Assembly: GCF_004014775.2 (NCBI RefSeq)
Contig: NZ_CP042808.1
Coordinates: 2,657,501-2,721,500, forward strand
Length of the DNA stretch: 64,000 nt
Direction: 5' to 3'
Origin: Acetobacter oryzoeni
GTDB lineage: Bacteria > Pseudomonadota > Alphaproteobacteria > Acetobacterales > Acetobacteraceae
Positions within the stretch are counted from its first letter, which is position 1; every line of letters begins with the position of its first letter. Positions 27,170-36,636 of the stretch are shown in pieces. Made by a program: the position numbers and the translations under genes. Below the pieces are notes generated by a model, which was given only the letters and a program-made list of their open reading frames with translations, was not told where the DNA came from and did no database searches.

Positions 27170-27742
27170 ATGAAATCCGAACGCCTTGCCATTCCCGATG
27201 TTATTCTGATGACGCCACCACGATTTGGTGACAATCGTGGGTTCTTTTCAGAAACCTACAATATCGAACGCATGCGTGAAGCAGGCATTACGGAACCTTT
27301 TGTGCAGGATAACCAAAGCCTTTCCCGCCAGAAAGGTGTTATCCGCGGCCTGCATTGCCAGCTTGATCCGTTTGCACAGGGCAAATTAGTGCGCTGCACG
27401 CGTGGTGCTATCTGGGATGTTGCCGTAGATGCCCGCACAGGCTCCCCCACTTATGGCAAATGGGTTGCGGCCGAACTGTCCGAAGAAAATTGGTCTCAGC
27501 TCTGGATTCCACCGGGCTTCCTGCACGGCTTCTGCACTCTGACTGAAAATGCAGAAGTGCAATACAAATGCACCGCTCTTTACAGCAAAGCATCTGAACG
27601 TGCCGTTATCTGGAACAGCACAGAACTTGGCATAGATTGGCCTGTTAAGGCCGAGGACGCTGTATTGTCTGAAAAAGACTTGCTGGCCCCAGAGTTTTCA
27701 GCTGCCAAAGGGTGGTTTCAGTATGCGGGGAAAGAAGGCTGA
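27170..27742 (+). CDS. rmlC: dTDP-4-dehydrorhamnose 3,5-epimerase
   Basis: Third step of dTDP-L-rhamnose synthesis. It is a cupin of 190 residues. RGLHCQ with catalytic His62, Lys72, and the barrel segments GAIWDVAVDARTGSPTYGKW and IPPGFLHGFCTL match the family. AGGAG precedes the ATG by about 11 bases. It lies third in rmlBACD. Confidence 0.96.
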   Translation: MKSERLAIPDVILMTPPRFGDNRGFFSETYNIERMREAGITEPFVQDNQSLSRQKGVIRGLHCQLDPFAQGKLVRCTRGAIWDVAVDARTGSPTYGKWVAAELSEENWSQLWIPPGFLHGFCTLTENAEVQYKCTALYSKASERAVIWNSTELGIDWPVKAEDAVLSEKDLLAPEFSAAKGWFQYAGKEG

Positions 27743-27744
27743 AC

Positions 27745-28653
27745 ATGAGCATTCTGTCTGAAACTGGTGGCCCTGTTCTGGTAACTGGCGGAAAAGGCCA
27801 GCTTGCAACATCTCTGGTAAATCTTGGGGGGCCGCGTATCCATTGTGTTGGCCGCCCGGATTTTGACTTTGACCGCCCTGAATCACTGAAGACAACGCTA
27901 GACGCCATTAAACCTGTTGCTGTGGTAAATGCCGCAGCATGGACAGCTGTTGATCTGGCAGAAAGCGAACCCGAAGCCGCTGCCCGAGCCAACACAACAG
28001 GGCCAGAACTGCTGGCACAGCTGTGTGCAGAACGTGGCATTCCCTTTATCCATGTTTCCACAGATTATGTGTTTGCTGGAGACAAGAGCACGCCGTATGT
28101 GGAAACAGACCCAGTTTCCCCCCAGACTGTTTACGGCAGCACTAAAGCTGAAGGGGAACAACGCATTTTGGCAGCAGACCCACGCAGCATTATTCTGCGC
28201 ACTTCTTGGGTTTATTCAGCGCACGGCAAAAACTTTGTGCGCACAATGCTGAATGCTGGTGCCAAAAACCCAGCCTTGAAAGTTGTGGGGGATCAGCGCG
28301 GCAACCCTACCTGTTCCGATGATCTGGCACAGGCCATTCTTTCCATCTTGGCCACTATTGAAAAAACCGGCTGGAAAGATGAATACGCAGGCATTTACCA
28401 TGCCTGTGGCACTGGTGAAACAACATGGCATGGTCTGGCAGAAGCAGCGCTGCAAAAGGCGTCTGAATATGGCCAAGCCAAACCCACCATTACAGCCATC
28501 CGCACAGAAGATTGGCCAACACCCGCCAAACGTCCGGCAGACTCTCGCATGGATAACAGTAAACTTGCGCGCGTTTTTGGCATTCAAATGCCGCAATGGC
28601 AGGAAAGCGTGGATAAAGTGGTGCACCACATCTTCTCTGCCCCATCTTCCTGA
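27745..28653 (+). CDS. rmlD: dTDP-4-dehydrorhamnose reductase
   Basis: Last step, NAD(P)H-dependent reduction to dTDP-L-rhamnose. It has 302 residues from ATG 27745, two bases after the rmlC stop; the longer frame from 27712 would overlap rmlC. VLVTGGKGQLA binds the cofactor, with VSTDYVFAG and the YGSTKAEGE catalytic Tyr-X3-Lys. It completes the rhamnose pathway, and a GT2 that may use the product follows. Confidence 0.95.
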   Translation: MSILSETGGPVLVTGGKGQLATSLVNLGGPRIHCVGRPDFDFDRPESLKTTLDAIKPVAVVNAAAWTAVDLAESEPEAAARANTTGPELLAQLCAERGIPFIHVSTDYVFAGDKSTPYVETDPVSPQTVYGSTKAEGEQRILAADPRSIILRTSWVYSAHGKNFVRTMLNAGAKNPALKVVGDQRGNPTCSDDLAQAILSILATIEKTGWKDEYAGIYHACGTGETTWHGLAEAALQKASEYGQAKPTITAIRTEDWPTPAKRPADSRMDNSKLARVFGIQMPQWQESVDKVVHHIFSAPSS

Positions 28654-28735
28654 CACTTCTTACGGGGAATAGGCGGCCCCAAAGAGGTTATCTTTATCAA
28701 TATCCGCCTAGCAGAACGCAGAAGTGAACAGTTAG

Positions 28736-29710
28736 GTGCAAACACCAAACGTGCAACACGGAATGGCCCCTCCCCAACATCAGGAACCCATTCCTGTTGC
28801 CGTTTTACTTTCCGTTTACAATGGTGCTACTTTTTTAAATGACCTGTTAACATCCCTCAAACAGCAAACGCATACAAACTGGGTTCTGCTGTGGCGAGAT
28901 GATGGGTCTACAGATGCAAGCATAGATTACATGCAGCAGTTTGCGCTGGATGTTGGTATTCAACGTTGCAGGCAAATTACTTCCCCCCACACACATATGG
29001 GAGTCGTGCGTTCTTACGCCACACTTCTGCAAGATACCCCGGAAGGCTACTTTGTTGCCTTTTGTGATCAAGATGACGTCTGGTTTCCCGATAAACTGGA
29101 ACGTGGGCTTAAAGCCCTGGCAGTCACGCAAAAACCTGCACTTTATTGTTCCCGGCAGCGCCTGACAGACACCAAATTGCGCCCAATCAGCATTTCACCG
29201 CCGTTACCGCCAAACCCGTGCTTTCAAATGGCATTAACGCAAAATATTGCTACGGGCTGCACCATTATGCTTTCCCCGCCCGCGGTCCATCTCTTACAAG
29301 ACAGCCTTTCCCCGCCAAAGCATATTTTGCATGATTGGTGGGCTTATCTGGCTGTTACTGGTGCAGATGGCATAGTGATTACAGACAATCAGCCAACACT
29401 GTTTTATCGCCAGCATGAAAATAATGCTGTAGGGGCACCTGCTTTATTTATGCAACGCGCATTAGCTGCTCTGCGGCGTGGGCCTTGGCAATTTATGTCC
29501 ATTTTTCGGGATAATCTGGCATATCTTGCCAAACAAACTTATCTTTCAGCACCCAATAGCCATGTTGTAGATGCGTTACAGAAAGTGCTGTCACAATTAG
29601 GTTTAATAGGAAGATGGCGCAGATGGTGTATGCTAAAACACTCGCCTAAACTGCGTAGATATACTTGGCCAGAACAGATTATTTTCAGGCTGTGGTTTCT
29701 TCTGGGCTGA
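28736..29710 (+). CDS. Glycosyltransferase family 2, possibly a rhamnosyltransferase
   Basis: GT-A fold transferase of 324 residues. SVYNGATFL starts the nucleotide-binding fold, WRDDGSTD (55-60) and FCDQDDVWFPDK (DQDD 111-114) supply the metal/nucleotide aspartates, and HDWWAYL is the usual acceptor-side motif of rhamnosyltransferase-like GT2 proteins. Its place directly after rmlBACD supports dTDP-rhamnose as donor, though this is inference. It begins at GTG 28736; ATG 28763 is an alternative. The C-terminal 100 residues are helical and basic, perhaps membrane-associated. Confidence 0.85.
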   Translation: MQTPNVQHGMAPPQHQEPIPVAVLLSVYNGATFLNDLLTSLKQQTHTNWVLLWRDDGSTDASIDYMQQFALDVGIQRCRQITSPHTHMGVVRSYATLLQDTPEGYFVAFCDQDDVWFPDKLERGLKALAVTQKPALYCSRQRLTDTKLRPISISPPLPPNPCFQMALTQNIATGCTIMLSPPAVHLLQDSLSPPKHILHDWWAYLAVTGADGIVITDNQPTLFYRQHENNAVGAPALFMQRALAALRRGPWQFMSIFRDNLAYLAKQTYLSAPNSHVVDALQKVLSQLGLIGRWRRWCMLKHSPKLRRYTWPEQIIFRLWFLLG

Positions 29711-29920
29711 ATGAATATCTGATATTTTTAAGGCGGCTCTGCGGCCTCCCCTCACCATACTGCACATAAATAACGCATTATGAGCAAAATTATGTGCGCA
29801 ATATCTGCATTTTCTCTGCATATTCCTTAACAAAACCATCGTCCGGTGCTTCTGCTATAAAGCTGTTCACGATAGATTACCGCTACAGTTAAAACCGAAT
29901 CATTCTCATCAATCACCCGC

Positions 29921-29952
29921 AAACACATTTCCGACATGCAGGAAATGTGTTT
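29921..29952. promoter_or_regulatory. 12-bp hairpin overlapping the apparent ftsK start
   Basis: AAACACATTTCC at 29921-29932 and GGAAATGTGTTT at 29941-29952 form a perfect inverted repeat with an 8-base loop. It contains both the AGGAA ribosome-binding candidate and the GTG at 29947. Confidence 0.55.
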
Positions 29953-32598
29953 CGGCTTCTGGAGTCAGGATCAACACCCTTGGCGCGCATAAGCCCTACG
30001 CAATCCGATCAGTATCCCCCATCCTCACACAAAAGCACGTTGCGTTTGCGCCTAGAGGAAGGTGGTGGGCTGGCGCTATGCGTTCTGGCCTGCGCTTTAT
30101 TGGCTGCGCTTGTCAGCTATAATCCCAATGATCCATCCTTCAATACAGCAACAGGCCAACCACCTACCAACCTGTTAGGTATAAGCGGAGCCTTTTTTGC
30201 CGATACGCTGTTACAGGGCGTAGGGCTGGCGGCGATTCTGCCTGCATTGATTTTGATTGCGTGGGGCTGGCGGTTTATGAGCCACCGGCTACTGGGCCAC
30301 GAATCTTGGCCTGTATTTGCCATGCGTGTTGTAGCCATTTTGTGCCTGCTGCCCGTTTCTGGCGCGCTGCTGGCCGCTATTCCCCTGCTCTTTACAGCTT
30401 TACCTGCCATTAACTGGCCAACCCAAGCTGGCATTGGCGGGGGCATTGGCCATTCCATCGCTCAAACATCTATTGCTGCGGGTATGGCGGCCATTGGCCC
30501 AGCCGGTGGCATGGTGCTGTGGCTGCTTGGGCTGCTACTGGCTTTTCTGCTGATGGCTTTAGCCACGGGCCTACGGCGAGAGGAGTGGTTTGCCATCTGG
30601 CGCGTAACACTTATGTTGCTTCGCTTGCCGGGAAAACTTGGGGTGCGCTTCGTGCGTTACTATGCCAGCCGCAAACCCCAGACAGATACCTATACCCCTA
30701 CGGAAACGGCTGATTTTTATAAGAACCGACCTCAGGCATCCTCACAGTCTCTCTTTTCTCATGATGAGCCAGAAGTAGAGGATATCCCCCGCGCGGCACC
30801 AATATCTACACCAGCATCTTCCGGCACAGCTTTAGTGCTGCATCATGAAGAAGACAGCAAAAAACCTATGGCATCTTCTTCCATGGAATTGGCACATCAT
30901 ACGCCTGATCCAGCGCCTACAGCCACGCCGGCCCCAGTTGTCACACAAGCGCCCCCTCCGCCGCCAGCAGCAGAAAAACCAGCCAAATCTGGCCTTCTGG
31001 GCCGCCTGTTTTCTGGCAGTGCAAATCAGGAAAGCAGTGCAAGCGCTACGGTGCGTGCTGGTGTCACTGTACGTAAAGGTGGTTGGGAACTGCCGTCTCT
31101 CGGCCTTCTCAAACCCGCTCCAGCCAATACACGCACGGGCCCTTCCCCAGAAGCACTGCATGCCACGGCACGCCTTCTGGAACAGGTACTGGCCGATTAC
31201 GGTGTGCAGGGCAAAATTGTGGGCATGAGCGCAGGCCCTGTTGTGACGCTCTATGAACTGGAGCCTGCACCGGGCATTCGCTCTGCCCGCATTATTGGTC
31301 TTTCAGACGATGTGGCACGCTCTCTTTCTGTGCTGAGTGTGCGTATTGCCACTGTGCCGGGCCGCAACGTGATGGGCATTGAAGTGCCTAACCAAACGCG
31401 TGAGACAGTTTATCTTTCCGAGCTCCTCAATCAGCCCACATGGCGGGATGAGCCAGGCCAGCTTCCTTTGGCTCTGGGTAAAGATATTTCTGGTGAACCG
31501 GTATTTAGTGATCTGGCGCGTATGCCGCACCTGCTAGTAGCTGGCACCACGGGTTCGGGTAAATCCGTTGGTGTTAACGCCATGATTCTTTCGCTGCTTT
31601 ATCGGCTTTCCCCCGATGAATGCCGCCTGATCATGATTGACCCCAAGGTGCTGGAACTTTCCATCTATGATGGCATTCCGCATCTGCTCACACCGGTGGT
31701 GACAGAACCGCCAAAAGCCGTAAACGCCCTTAAATGGGTAGTGCGCGAAATGGACCGCCGTTATCGCACCATGGCGCACATGCAGGTGCGTAACATTGCT
31801 GGGTATAATGCCCGTGCAGCAGAGGCCCGTGCCGATGGTGAAGTGGTTGTACGCCGCGTGCAGACAGGGTTTGACCCCGAAACCGGTAACCCGGTTTTTG
31901 AGGAACAATCTGTTACGCTAGACCCCATGCCCTATATCGTCGTGATTATTGACGAAATGGCTGACCTGATGATGACGGCCGGGAAAGAAATTGATGCCTG
32001 CGTGCAGCGTCTGGCCCAAAAAGCCCGTGCTGCTGGTATTCACGTTATTATGGCCACGCAGCGCCCCTCTGTGGATGTGATTACCGGCACCATTAAAGCC
32101 AACTTCCCCACCCGTATCTCCTTCCAGGTTATCAGCAAGTTTGATAGCCGCACCATTTTGGGCGAACAGGGTGCTGAACAACTTTTGGGCCAGGGTGATA
32201 TGCTGTTCATGCAAGGTGGCGGCCGCATCACCCGCGTGCACGGTCCGTTTGTGGCTGATAGCGAAGTGGAACAGGTTGTTAACTTCCTGAAGGAACAGGG
32301 AGAACCTGTTTACGATGATGACGTGCTGGCAGAACCTGTGGATGAAACAGCATCCTCCAACAGTGGTTCTGGCCGTTCTGGAGGCGGTGATAACGGCGAA
32401 TCAGAAATGTATGATGAAGCCGTTTCTATTGTGACTACTGAAGGCAAAGCTTCCACCTCCTTCATTCAGCGCAAGCTTTCCATCGGCTATAACCGTGCAG
32501 CAAAGCTGATTGAGCAGATGGAAAAAGAAGGCATTATCAGCCGGGCAGACCATGTTGGCCGCCGCAAGGTACTGGTTGGCGCCAATAGGGAGGACTAA
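29947..32598 (+). CDS. ftsK: DNA translocase FtsK/SpoIIIE
   Basis: Septal DNA pump that clears chromosome ends and activates dimer resolution at division. It has up to 883 residues. Four N-terminal membrane helices lie within about 40-215, then a Pro/Ala/Ser-rich linker (about 240-365). The motor domain carries Walker A GTTGSGKSVG (about 531-540) and Walker B VVIIDEMADL (about 661-670). The C-terminal winged-helix gamma domain (about 815-880, ASTSFIQRKLSIGYNRAAKL) reads KOPS sites. The linker is short for FtsK. GTG 29947 is inside a hairpin; TTG 29980, with AGGA 9 bases upstream, is an alternative start. Confidence 0.95.
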   Translation: MFRLLESGSTPLARISPTQSDQYPPSSHKSTLRLRLEEGGGLALCVLACALLAALVSYNPNDPSFNTATGQPPTNLLGISGAFFADTLLQGVGLAAILPALILIAWGWRFMSHRLLGHESWPVFAMRVVAILCLLPVSGALLAAIPLLFTALPAINWPTQAGIGGGIGHSIAQTSIAAGMAAIGPAGGMVLWLLGLLLAFLLMALATGLRREEWFAIWRVTLMLLRLPGKLGVRFVRYYASRKPQTDTYTPTETADFYKNRPQASSQSLFSHDEPEVEDIPRAAPISTPASSGTALVLHHEEDSKKPMASSSMELAHHTPDPAPTATPAPVVTQAPPPPPAAEKPAKSGLLGRLFSGSANQESSASATVRAGVTVRKGGWELPSLGLLKPAPANTRTGPSPEALHATARLLEQVLADYGVQGKIVGMSAGPVVTLYELEPAPGIRSARIIGLSDDVARSLSVLSVRIATVPGRNVMGIEVPNQTRETVYLSELLNQPTWRDEPGQLPLALGKDISGEPVFSDLARMPHLLVAGTTGSGKSVGVNAMILSLLYRLSPDECRLIMIDPKVLELSIYDGIPHLLTPVVTEPPKAVNALKWVVREMDRRYRTMAHMQVRNIAGYNARAAEARADGEVVVRRVQTGFDPETGNPVFEEQSVTLDPMPYIVVIIDEMADLMMTAGKEIDACVQRLAQKARAAGIHVIMATQRPSVDVITGTIKANFPTRISFQVISKFDSRTILGEQGAEQLLGQGDMLFMQGGGRITRVHGPFVADSEVEQVVNFLKEQGEPVYDDDVLAEPVDETASSNSGSGRSGGGDNGESEMYDEAVSIVTTEGKASTSFIQRKLSIGYNRAAKLIEQMEKEGIISRADHVGRRKVLVGANRED

Positions 32599-32600
32599 AC

Positions 32601-33272
32601 ATTTCTGCCCACCTGCCCCCTATCCTTTATCAGGATCATCATCTGGTTATCCTGAACAAGCCAGCAGGCCTGCCTGTACATGCAGGCCCTGCCGGTGGCC
32701 CAAGCGTTGAAGACTGGTTTCCCCTACTTTCTCGCCGCAAGGATGGACCTTGGCTGGCTCATCGGCTGGATACCGATACATCAGGCTGCTTGGCCATTGC
32801 CTTACGCAAACAGCCTCTTTTGGCTTTGCAGCAAGCCTTTGCCACTAAAACAGCACAAAAAACCTACTGGGCAGTTGTACAAACCGGCCCACAGGCAGAG
32901 ACTGGCCGCATAGACCTACCACTTGAAAAACAGTCCTCTAAAAAGGGCTGGCGCATGATGGCATCTCCTTCTGGCGCAGCAGCTGCTACACGCTGGAAGG
33001 TTCTTGGCCGCAGTAAGGATTTATGCTGGCTGGAACTCACCCTTGAAACAGGGCGCACACATCAGGCCCGTGTACATTGCGCCGCCATGAACTGGCCTAT
33101 TGTGGGTGATCCTCTTTACGGCACTCCGCACCCAGATGGATTGCACCTTCTGGCCAGAAGTTTGATCCTGCCATTTTCTCCACCCATTACAGCAATTGCG
33201 CCCCCAAGATCTGGTATGAAAGCGGCTTTGCAAGCGTGTGGGTGGGCACCTGACAGAGAAACCAAACTTTAG
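32601..33272 (+). CDS. RluA-family RNA pseudouridine synthase with apparent ATT start
   Basis: Predicted pseudouridine synthase of 223 residues, the short RluA type without an S4 domain. Catalytic motif AHRLDTDTSGC has Asp57; LNKPAGLPVHAGPAG and GRTHQARVHCAAMNWPIVGDPLYG are conserved, so the coding frame clearly extends upstream of any ATG. No ATG, GTG or TTG fits the N-terminus. ATT 32601 has AGGGAGGA ending 6 bases before it; CTG 32613 is the other candidate. It follows the ftsK stop by 2 bases. Which uridine it modifies is not clear. Confidence 0.85.
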   Translation: MSAHLPPILYQDHHLVILNKPAGLPVHAGPAGGPSVEDWFPLLSRRKDGPWLAHRLDTDTSGCLAIALRKQPLLALQQAFATKTAQKTYWAVVQTGPQAETGRIDLPLEKQSSKKGWRMMASPSGAAAATRWKVLGRSKDLCWLELTLETGRTHQARVHCAAMNWPIVGDPLYGTPHPDGLHLLARSLILPFSPPITAIAPPRSGMKAALQACGWAPDRETKL

Positions 33273-33284
33273 AAGAAGAGGCGT

Positions 33285-34382
33285 TTATTTTCTTTTTTGC
33301 GGCCATGCTTTTACAATTTCCTCATGTAAAAGCTGCCGCTTTTTACGGATGATTTCCGCATCAAATTTGCGGGCTTGCTGGTACCCTGCAACAGACATTT
33401 GGCTACGTTTTTGCGGATCATTCATAAGATCCCGCAAGATATCTGCCAAAGCAGGCACATCATCCGGGTTAGCATATACCCCGGCAGTTCCAACCACTTC
33501 TGGCAAACCACCATGGGGGGAAGCAACCACTGCAGCCCCCATACCCATGGCCTCCAATGCCACCATACCAAAAGGTTCTGGCCAACGGCTGGGTATCACC
33601 ACAATGGCCGCCCGCCCCATGGCTTCCAGCACTTTATGATGAGGCTGATATCCAGCCATTGCCACATGGGCTGCCTGCGCTTGCACACGCAACTGCTTTA
33701 AAAAAGGCGTTTGCGGAGAATCCGGGCCAAATCTGTCTGCACCAATAATTTCAGCACGCCATGCTAGATGGGAAGGCAAGACCTCAGCACACGCAGCCAC
33801 AAAGGAATCCACGCCTTTATCCGCTACAACACGGCCTGCAAACAGCAACAGATTCTCGCGCGTTGAAGGAGCCTCAGGCAGAACTGAAAAGTCCAGACAA
33901 TTGGGCAACACATCTACATCTGCTGCTGTATCTGAACTGTTAAAGCGCTTTCGCACCCATTCAGATACAGCAACCACCGCCACCTTGCGGGCCAGTATTT
34001 TTCGTTCTGCTGCTGTGCGTGCCTTTTTCATGCCGCTTGGATCATTATGCAGCACCAAAGAAACAGGAAGATTTGGGAAACGCTTGCGCAGCCCCAATGC
34101 AATATCCGGCCGATTATGAACTTCAACAAGTTCCGGCTGAAGCTGCCGAATTTTTTTGGCCACCCCAGCAATATATCGGCCTATCCGCCCCAATGGGTGC
34201 AAAACGGAAGGCACAGGCTGAAAAGCAACGCCCTGAAAACTTGGAACAGACAGAGATGACCCTATAACGGTTTCACCTTCTAACGCTGTGCGGTGCACCA
34301 ATAACGCAATGGCCCCGGCCTGTTGCGGTGCAAATCTTTCTCGGGGAGGTAAAACTGTTAGAATCCGTAAGGCGTGCGCCAT
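33285..34382 (-). CDS. Glycosyltransferase family 4
   Basis: GT-B fold transferase of 365 residues. The donor-binding half shows LLFAGRVVADKGVDSFV (about 180-196) and the PSRWPEPFGMVALEAMGMGAAVV motif with both glutamates of EX7E. The N-terminal acceptor half includes VEVHNRPDIALGLRKRFP and LVLHNDPSG. Related proteins act in LPS or exopolysaccharide assembly; sugar and acceptor are unknown. It is convergent with the pseudouridine synthase gene and followed upstream on the same strand by a GST gene with a 57-base gap. Confidence 0.87.
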   Translation of the reverse strand: MAHALRILTVLPPRERFAPQQAGAIALLVHRTALEGETVIGSSLSVPSFQGVAFQPVPSVLHPLGRIGRYIAGVAKKIRQLQPELVEVHNRPDIALGLRKRFPNLPVSLVLHNDPSGMKKARTAAERKILARKVAVVAVSEWVRKRFNSSDTAADVDVLPNCLDFSVLPEAPSTRENLLLFAGRVVADKGVDSFVAACAEVLPSHLAWRAEIIGADRFGPDSPQTPFLKQLRVQAQAAHVAMAGYQPHHKVLEAMGRAAIVVIPSRWPEPFGMVALEAMGMGAAVVASPHGGLPEVVGTAGVYANPDDVPALADILRDLMNDPQKRSQMSVAGYQQARKFDAEIIRKKRQLLHEEIVKAWPQKRK

Positions 34383-34438
34383 TTTACCCCTCCGGCATCA
34401 TACGCTCTGTGGTGCATACTGCAGAACGTCACACCGTA

Positions 34439-35113
34439 TCAGGGGATGGATTCATACATATCCAGCTGCCACTCTGCTGGTTCATCCGCTGCCTCTTGAT
34501 ACCATTCCTGCATTAGTGGGTGCTGACGCACGGCATCCATATACGCGCGGGCAACATCAGATAGTCCCGTTACACCGTAGGATAGAAAGCGGCAGACAAT
34601 CGGGGCAAACATGGCATCTGCATTCCCAAAAGATGCACCAAACAGATATGGACCATCAACCCCGTAACGGGTTCTGGCATCTGTCCAAATCGCATCAATC
34701 CGGGAGATATCCTTCAGCACATCTTCCGCCAGAGGCTCAGCCAAGGGGCGGGCATCTCGGCCCAGATTCATAGGCAGAGCAGAACGCACACCACGAAAGC
34801 CGGAATGCATTTCGGCTGATATGGAGCGCGCTATCGCACGTTCACATCGTTCGGATGGCCAAAGAGCAGGTTGATATTCTGCGCAGTATTCCGCAATTGA
34901 AAGCGAATCCCACACCACCGCACCTTCATGCGCCAGATACGGCACGCACCCGTTGGGGGACAGTGTTTTCAGCACTGTGGTTTTGCCACCACCTGCCAAT
35001 GGCACAACGTCTATATCAACATTCAGCTGCGCCAGCTTGACCATAAGCCAGCCCCGTAAAGACCACGAAGAATACCGCTGTGTACCAATAACAAGCCGAC
35101 CATCAGCCATCAT
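34439..35113 (-). CDS. Glutathione S-transferase family protein
   Basis: Soluble GST-like protein of 224 residues. The N-terminal thioredoxin-like half (about 6-85) has SSWSLRGWLMVKLA with a catalytic-type Ser, SPNGCVPYLAHEG with the cis-Pro, and WDSLSIAEY, the usual glutathione-binding D/E-S pair. The C-terminal half is all-helical. The PYLFGASFGNADAMFAP segment is the N-capping box region. Substrate unknown. It lies 21 bases after mnmA on the same strand. Confidence 0.88.
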   Translation of the reverse strand: MMADGRLVIGTQRYSSWSLRGWLMVKLAQLNVDIDVVPLAGGGKTTVLKTLSPNGCVPYLAHEGAVVWDSLSIAEYCAEYQPALWPSERCERAIARSISAEMHSGFRGVRSALPMNLGRDARPLAEPLAEDVLKDISRIDAIWTDARTRYGVDGPYLFGASFGNADAMFAPIVCRFLSYGVTGLSDVARAYMDAVRQHPLMQEWYQEAADEPAEWQLDMYESIP

Positions 35114-35134
35114 TCGTGCCCTTTACCTAAGAGT

Positions 35135-36217
35135 TTACGCTGGAACAGTTTCTTCCATACGGCGGATAAACCCACCACCCAGAATACGTGTGCCCTGATA
35201 GAATACACAGGCCTGCCCGGGTGCGGGCATGGCTGGTTCTTCCAGATACACCATGGCGCCATCTGGTGTGGGCACCACGCGGGCAGCCCGAGGCTCCTCA
35301 CGCGCGCGCATTTGCACACGGCACACTAAGCCTTCTGGCGGTGCATCTACCAGCCAGTTCACATCCCGCACAGAAAGCGCTGTAACAAAGGATTTTTCCC
35401 GCGGGCCAATAATCACGCGCCTGCGGCCTGGTTCTACACCAACCACCATCTGGCGTTCGCCATTCAGGCGCGCGGCATTCCCCAGCCTTTTGCTTTGCCC
35501 CACGGTAAACCGCATAACGCCTTCGTGCTGCCCTACAATCTGCCCCTGCTGGTCCACAATTTCACCGGGACCTGCCATTTCGGGATGCATTTTTTCCACC
35601 AGATCCACGTAGGAGCCATCGCTTACAAAGCACAGGTCCTGACTATCGGGCTTGCCTGCAACCACCAGACCAAAGCGCTCGGCTTCTTTTCTGACGGCTG
35701 CCTTGTCTGGCATATCGCCCAGTGGAAAACGCAAAAACTCAAGCTGATCCCGCGTGGTGGCAAACAAAAACCAGCTCTGATCCCGGTCTTCATCACATGG
35801 GCGGTGCAGTTCTGCACCATCTGGCCCTTCTACGCGGCGGACGTAATGGCCTGTTGCCATGGCATCTGCGCCAATTTCACGCGCAAGGCCCAGCAAATCT
35901 GTAAACTTCACGCCCTGATTACACGCCACACAGGGCACTGGCGTTTCACCTGATGCATAAGCATCCGCAAAACGCTCTATAACGCTATCCTTAAAGCGGC
36001 GTTCCGCATCAATAACGTAATGCGGAAAGCCCAGAAGATCCGCCACTGCGCGGGCATCACGAATATCCTGCCCCGCACAGCACGCACCTTTTTTTGCAGC
36101 CCCGCGCGAATCGTAAAGCTGCAAGGTAGCACCCACAACTTCATGCCCTTCCTCCAGAAGGCGGGCAGCTACAACAGAGCTATCCACCCCACCAGACATG
36201 GCAACAAGTATACGCAT
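35135..36217 (-). CDS. mnmA: tRNA-specific 2-thiouridylase
   Basis: Adds sulfur to U34 of tRNA-Lys, -Glu and -Gln, using sulfur that begins at a cysteine desulfurase. It is 360 residues. The PP-loop SGGVDSS (8-14) binds ATP, VACN gives the nucleophilic Cys99, and DSQDLCFVSDG gives the persulfide Cys196. It is the fourth gene in a minus-strand run with two cysteine desulfurases and a ferredoxin, which fits the sulfur-transfer chain. Confidence 0.96.
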   Translation of the reverse strand: MRILVAMSGGVDSSVVAARLLEEGHEVVGATLQLYDSRGAAKKGACCAGQDIRDARAVADLLGFPHYVIDAERRFKDSVIERFADAYASGETPVPCVACNQGVKFTDLLGLAREIGADAMATGHYVRRVEGPDGAELHRPCDEDRDQSWFLFATTRDQLEFLRFPLGDMPDKAAVRKEAERFGLVVAGKPDSQDLCFVSDGSYVDLVEKMHPEMAGPGEIVDQQGQIVGQHEGVMRFTVGQSKRLGNAARLNGERQMVVGVEPGRRRVIIGPREKSFVTALSVRDVNWLVDAPPEGLVCRVQMRAREEPRAARVVPTPDGAMVYLEEPAMPAPGQACVFYQGTRILGGGFIRRMEETVPA

Positions 36218-36244
36218 GAGCGCTATATCCTTTTAAAAACGGCT

Positions 36245-36559
36245 TCAGGCCTTGCTGGGCAGGCGTACAACCAAACCATCCAGCGCTTCTGTCATGACAA
36301 TCTGGCAACCCAAGCGAGATGTCTTTTCCAGCCCGAAAGCCAGATCCAGCATATCTTCTTCATCATCCGTAGGGGCTGCCAGCTTGGGTGCCCAAGTTGG
36401 GTCTACAATCACATGGCATGTTGCACAGGCCAAAGAACCTTCACATGCGCCTTCAAGGTCAATGCCGTGCTTATGGGCAATTTCCAGCACGGAAAGGCCA
36501 ACCGGCGCATCCACTTTGTGTTCTGTTCCGTCCTGTTCAACAAATGTCATCTGGGGCAT
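36245..36559 (-). CDS. fdx: 2Fe-2S ferredoxin (Isc/adrenodoxin type)
   Basis: Electron donor of 104 residues, used in Fe-S cluster assembly in this subfamily. The cluster ligands are Cys39, Cys45 and Cys48 ([10 protein letters not shown]) and Cys85 (GCQI), the adrenodoxin-like spacing. [22 protein letters not shown] is typical. ATG 36559 is chosen because AGGA lies 9 bases upstream; the longest frame starts at 36589. It sits between a cysteine desulfurase gene and mnmA. Confidence 0.92.
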   Translation of the reverse strand: MPQMTFVEQDGTEHKVDAPVGLSVLEIAHKHGIDLEGACEGSLACATCHVIVDPTWAPKLAAPTDDEEDMLDLAFGLEKTSRLGCQIVMTEALDGLVVRLPSKA

Positions 36560-36636
36560 TGGTTTCCATCCTGCCAAAGGCTGTTTCATTGCGGCATGTG
36601 GGGGTATGGCGTTCTGTTGGGCTGCAACCTGGTAAC

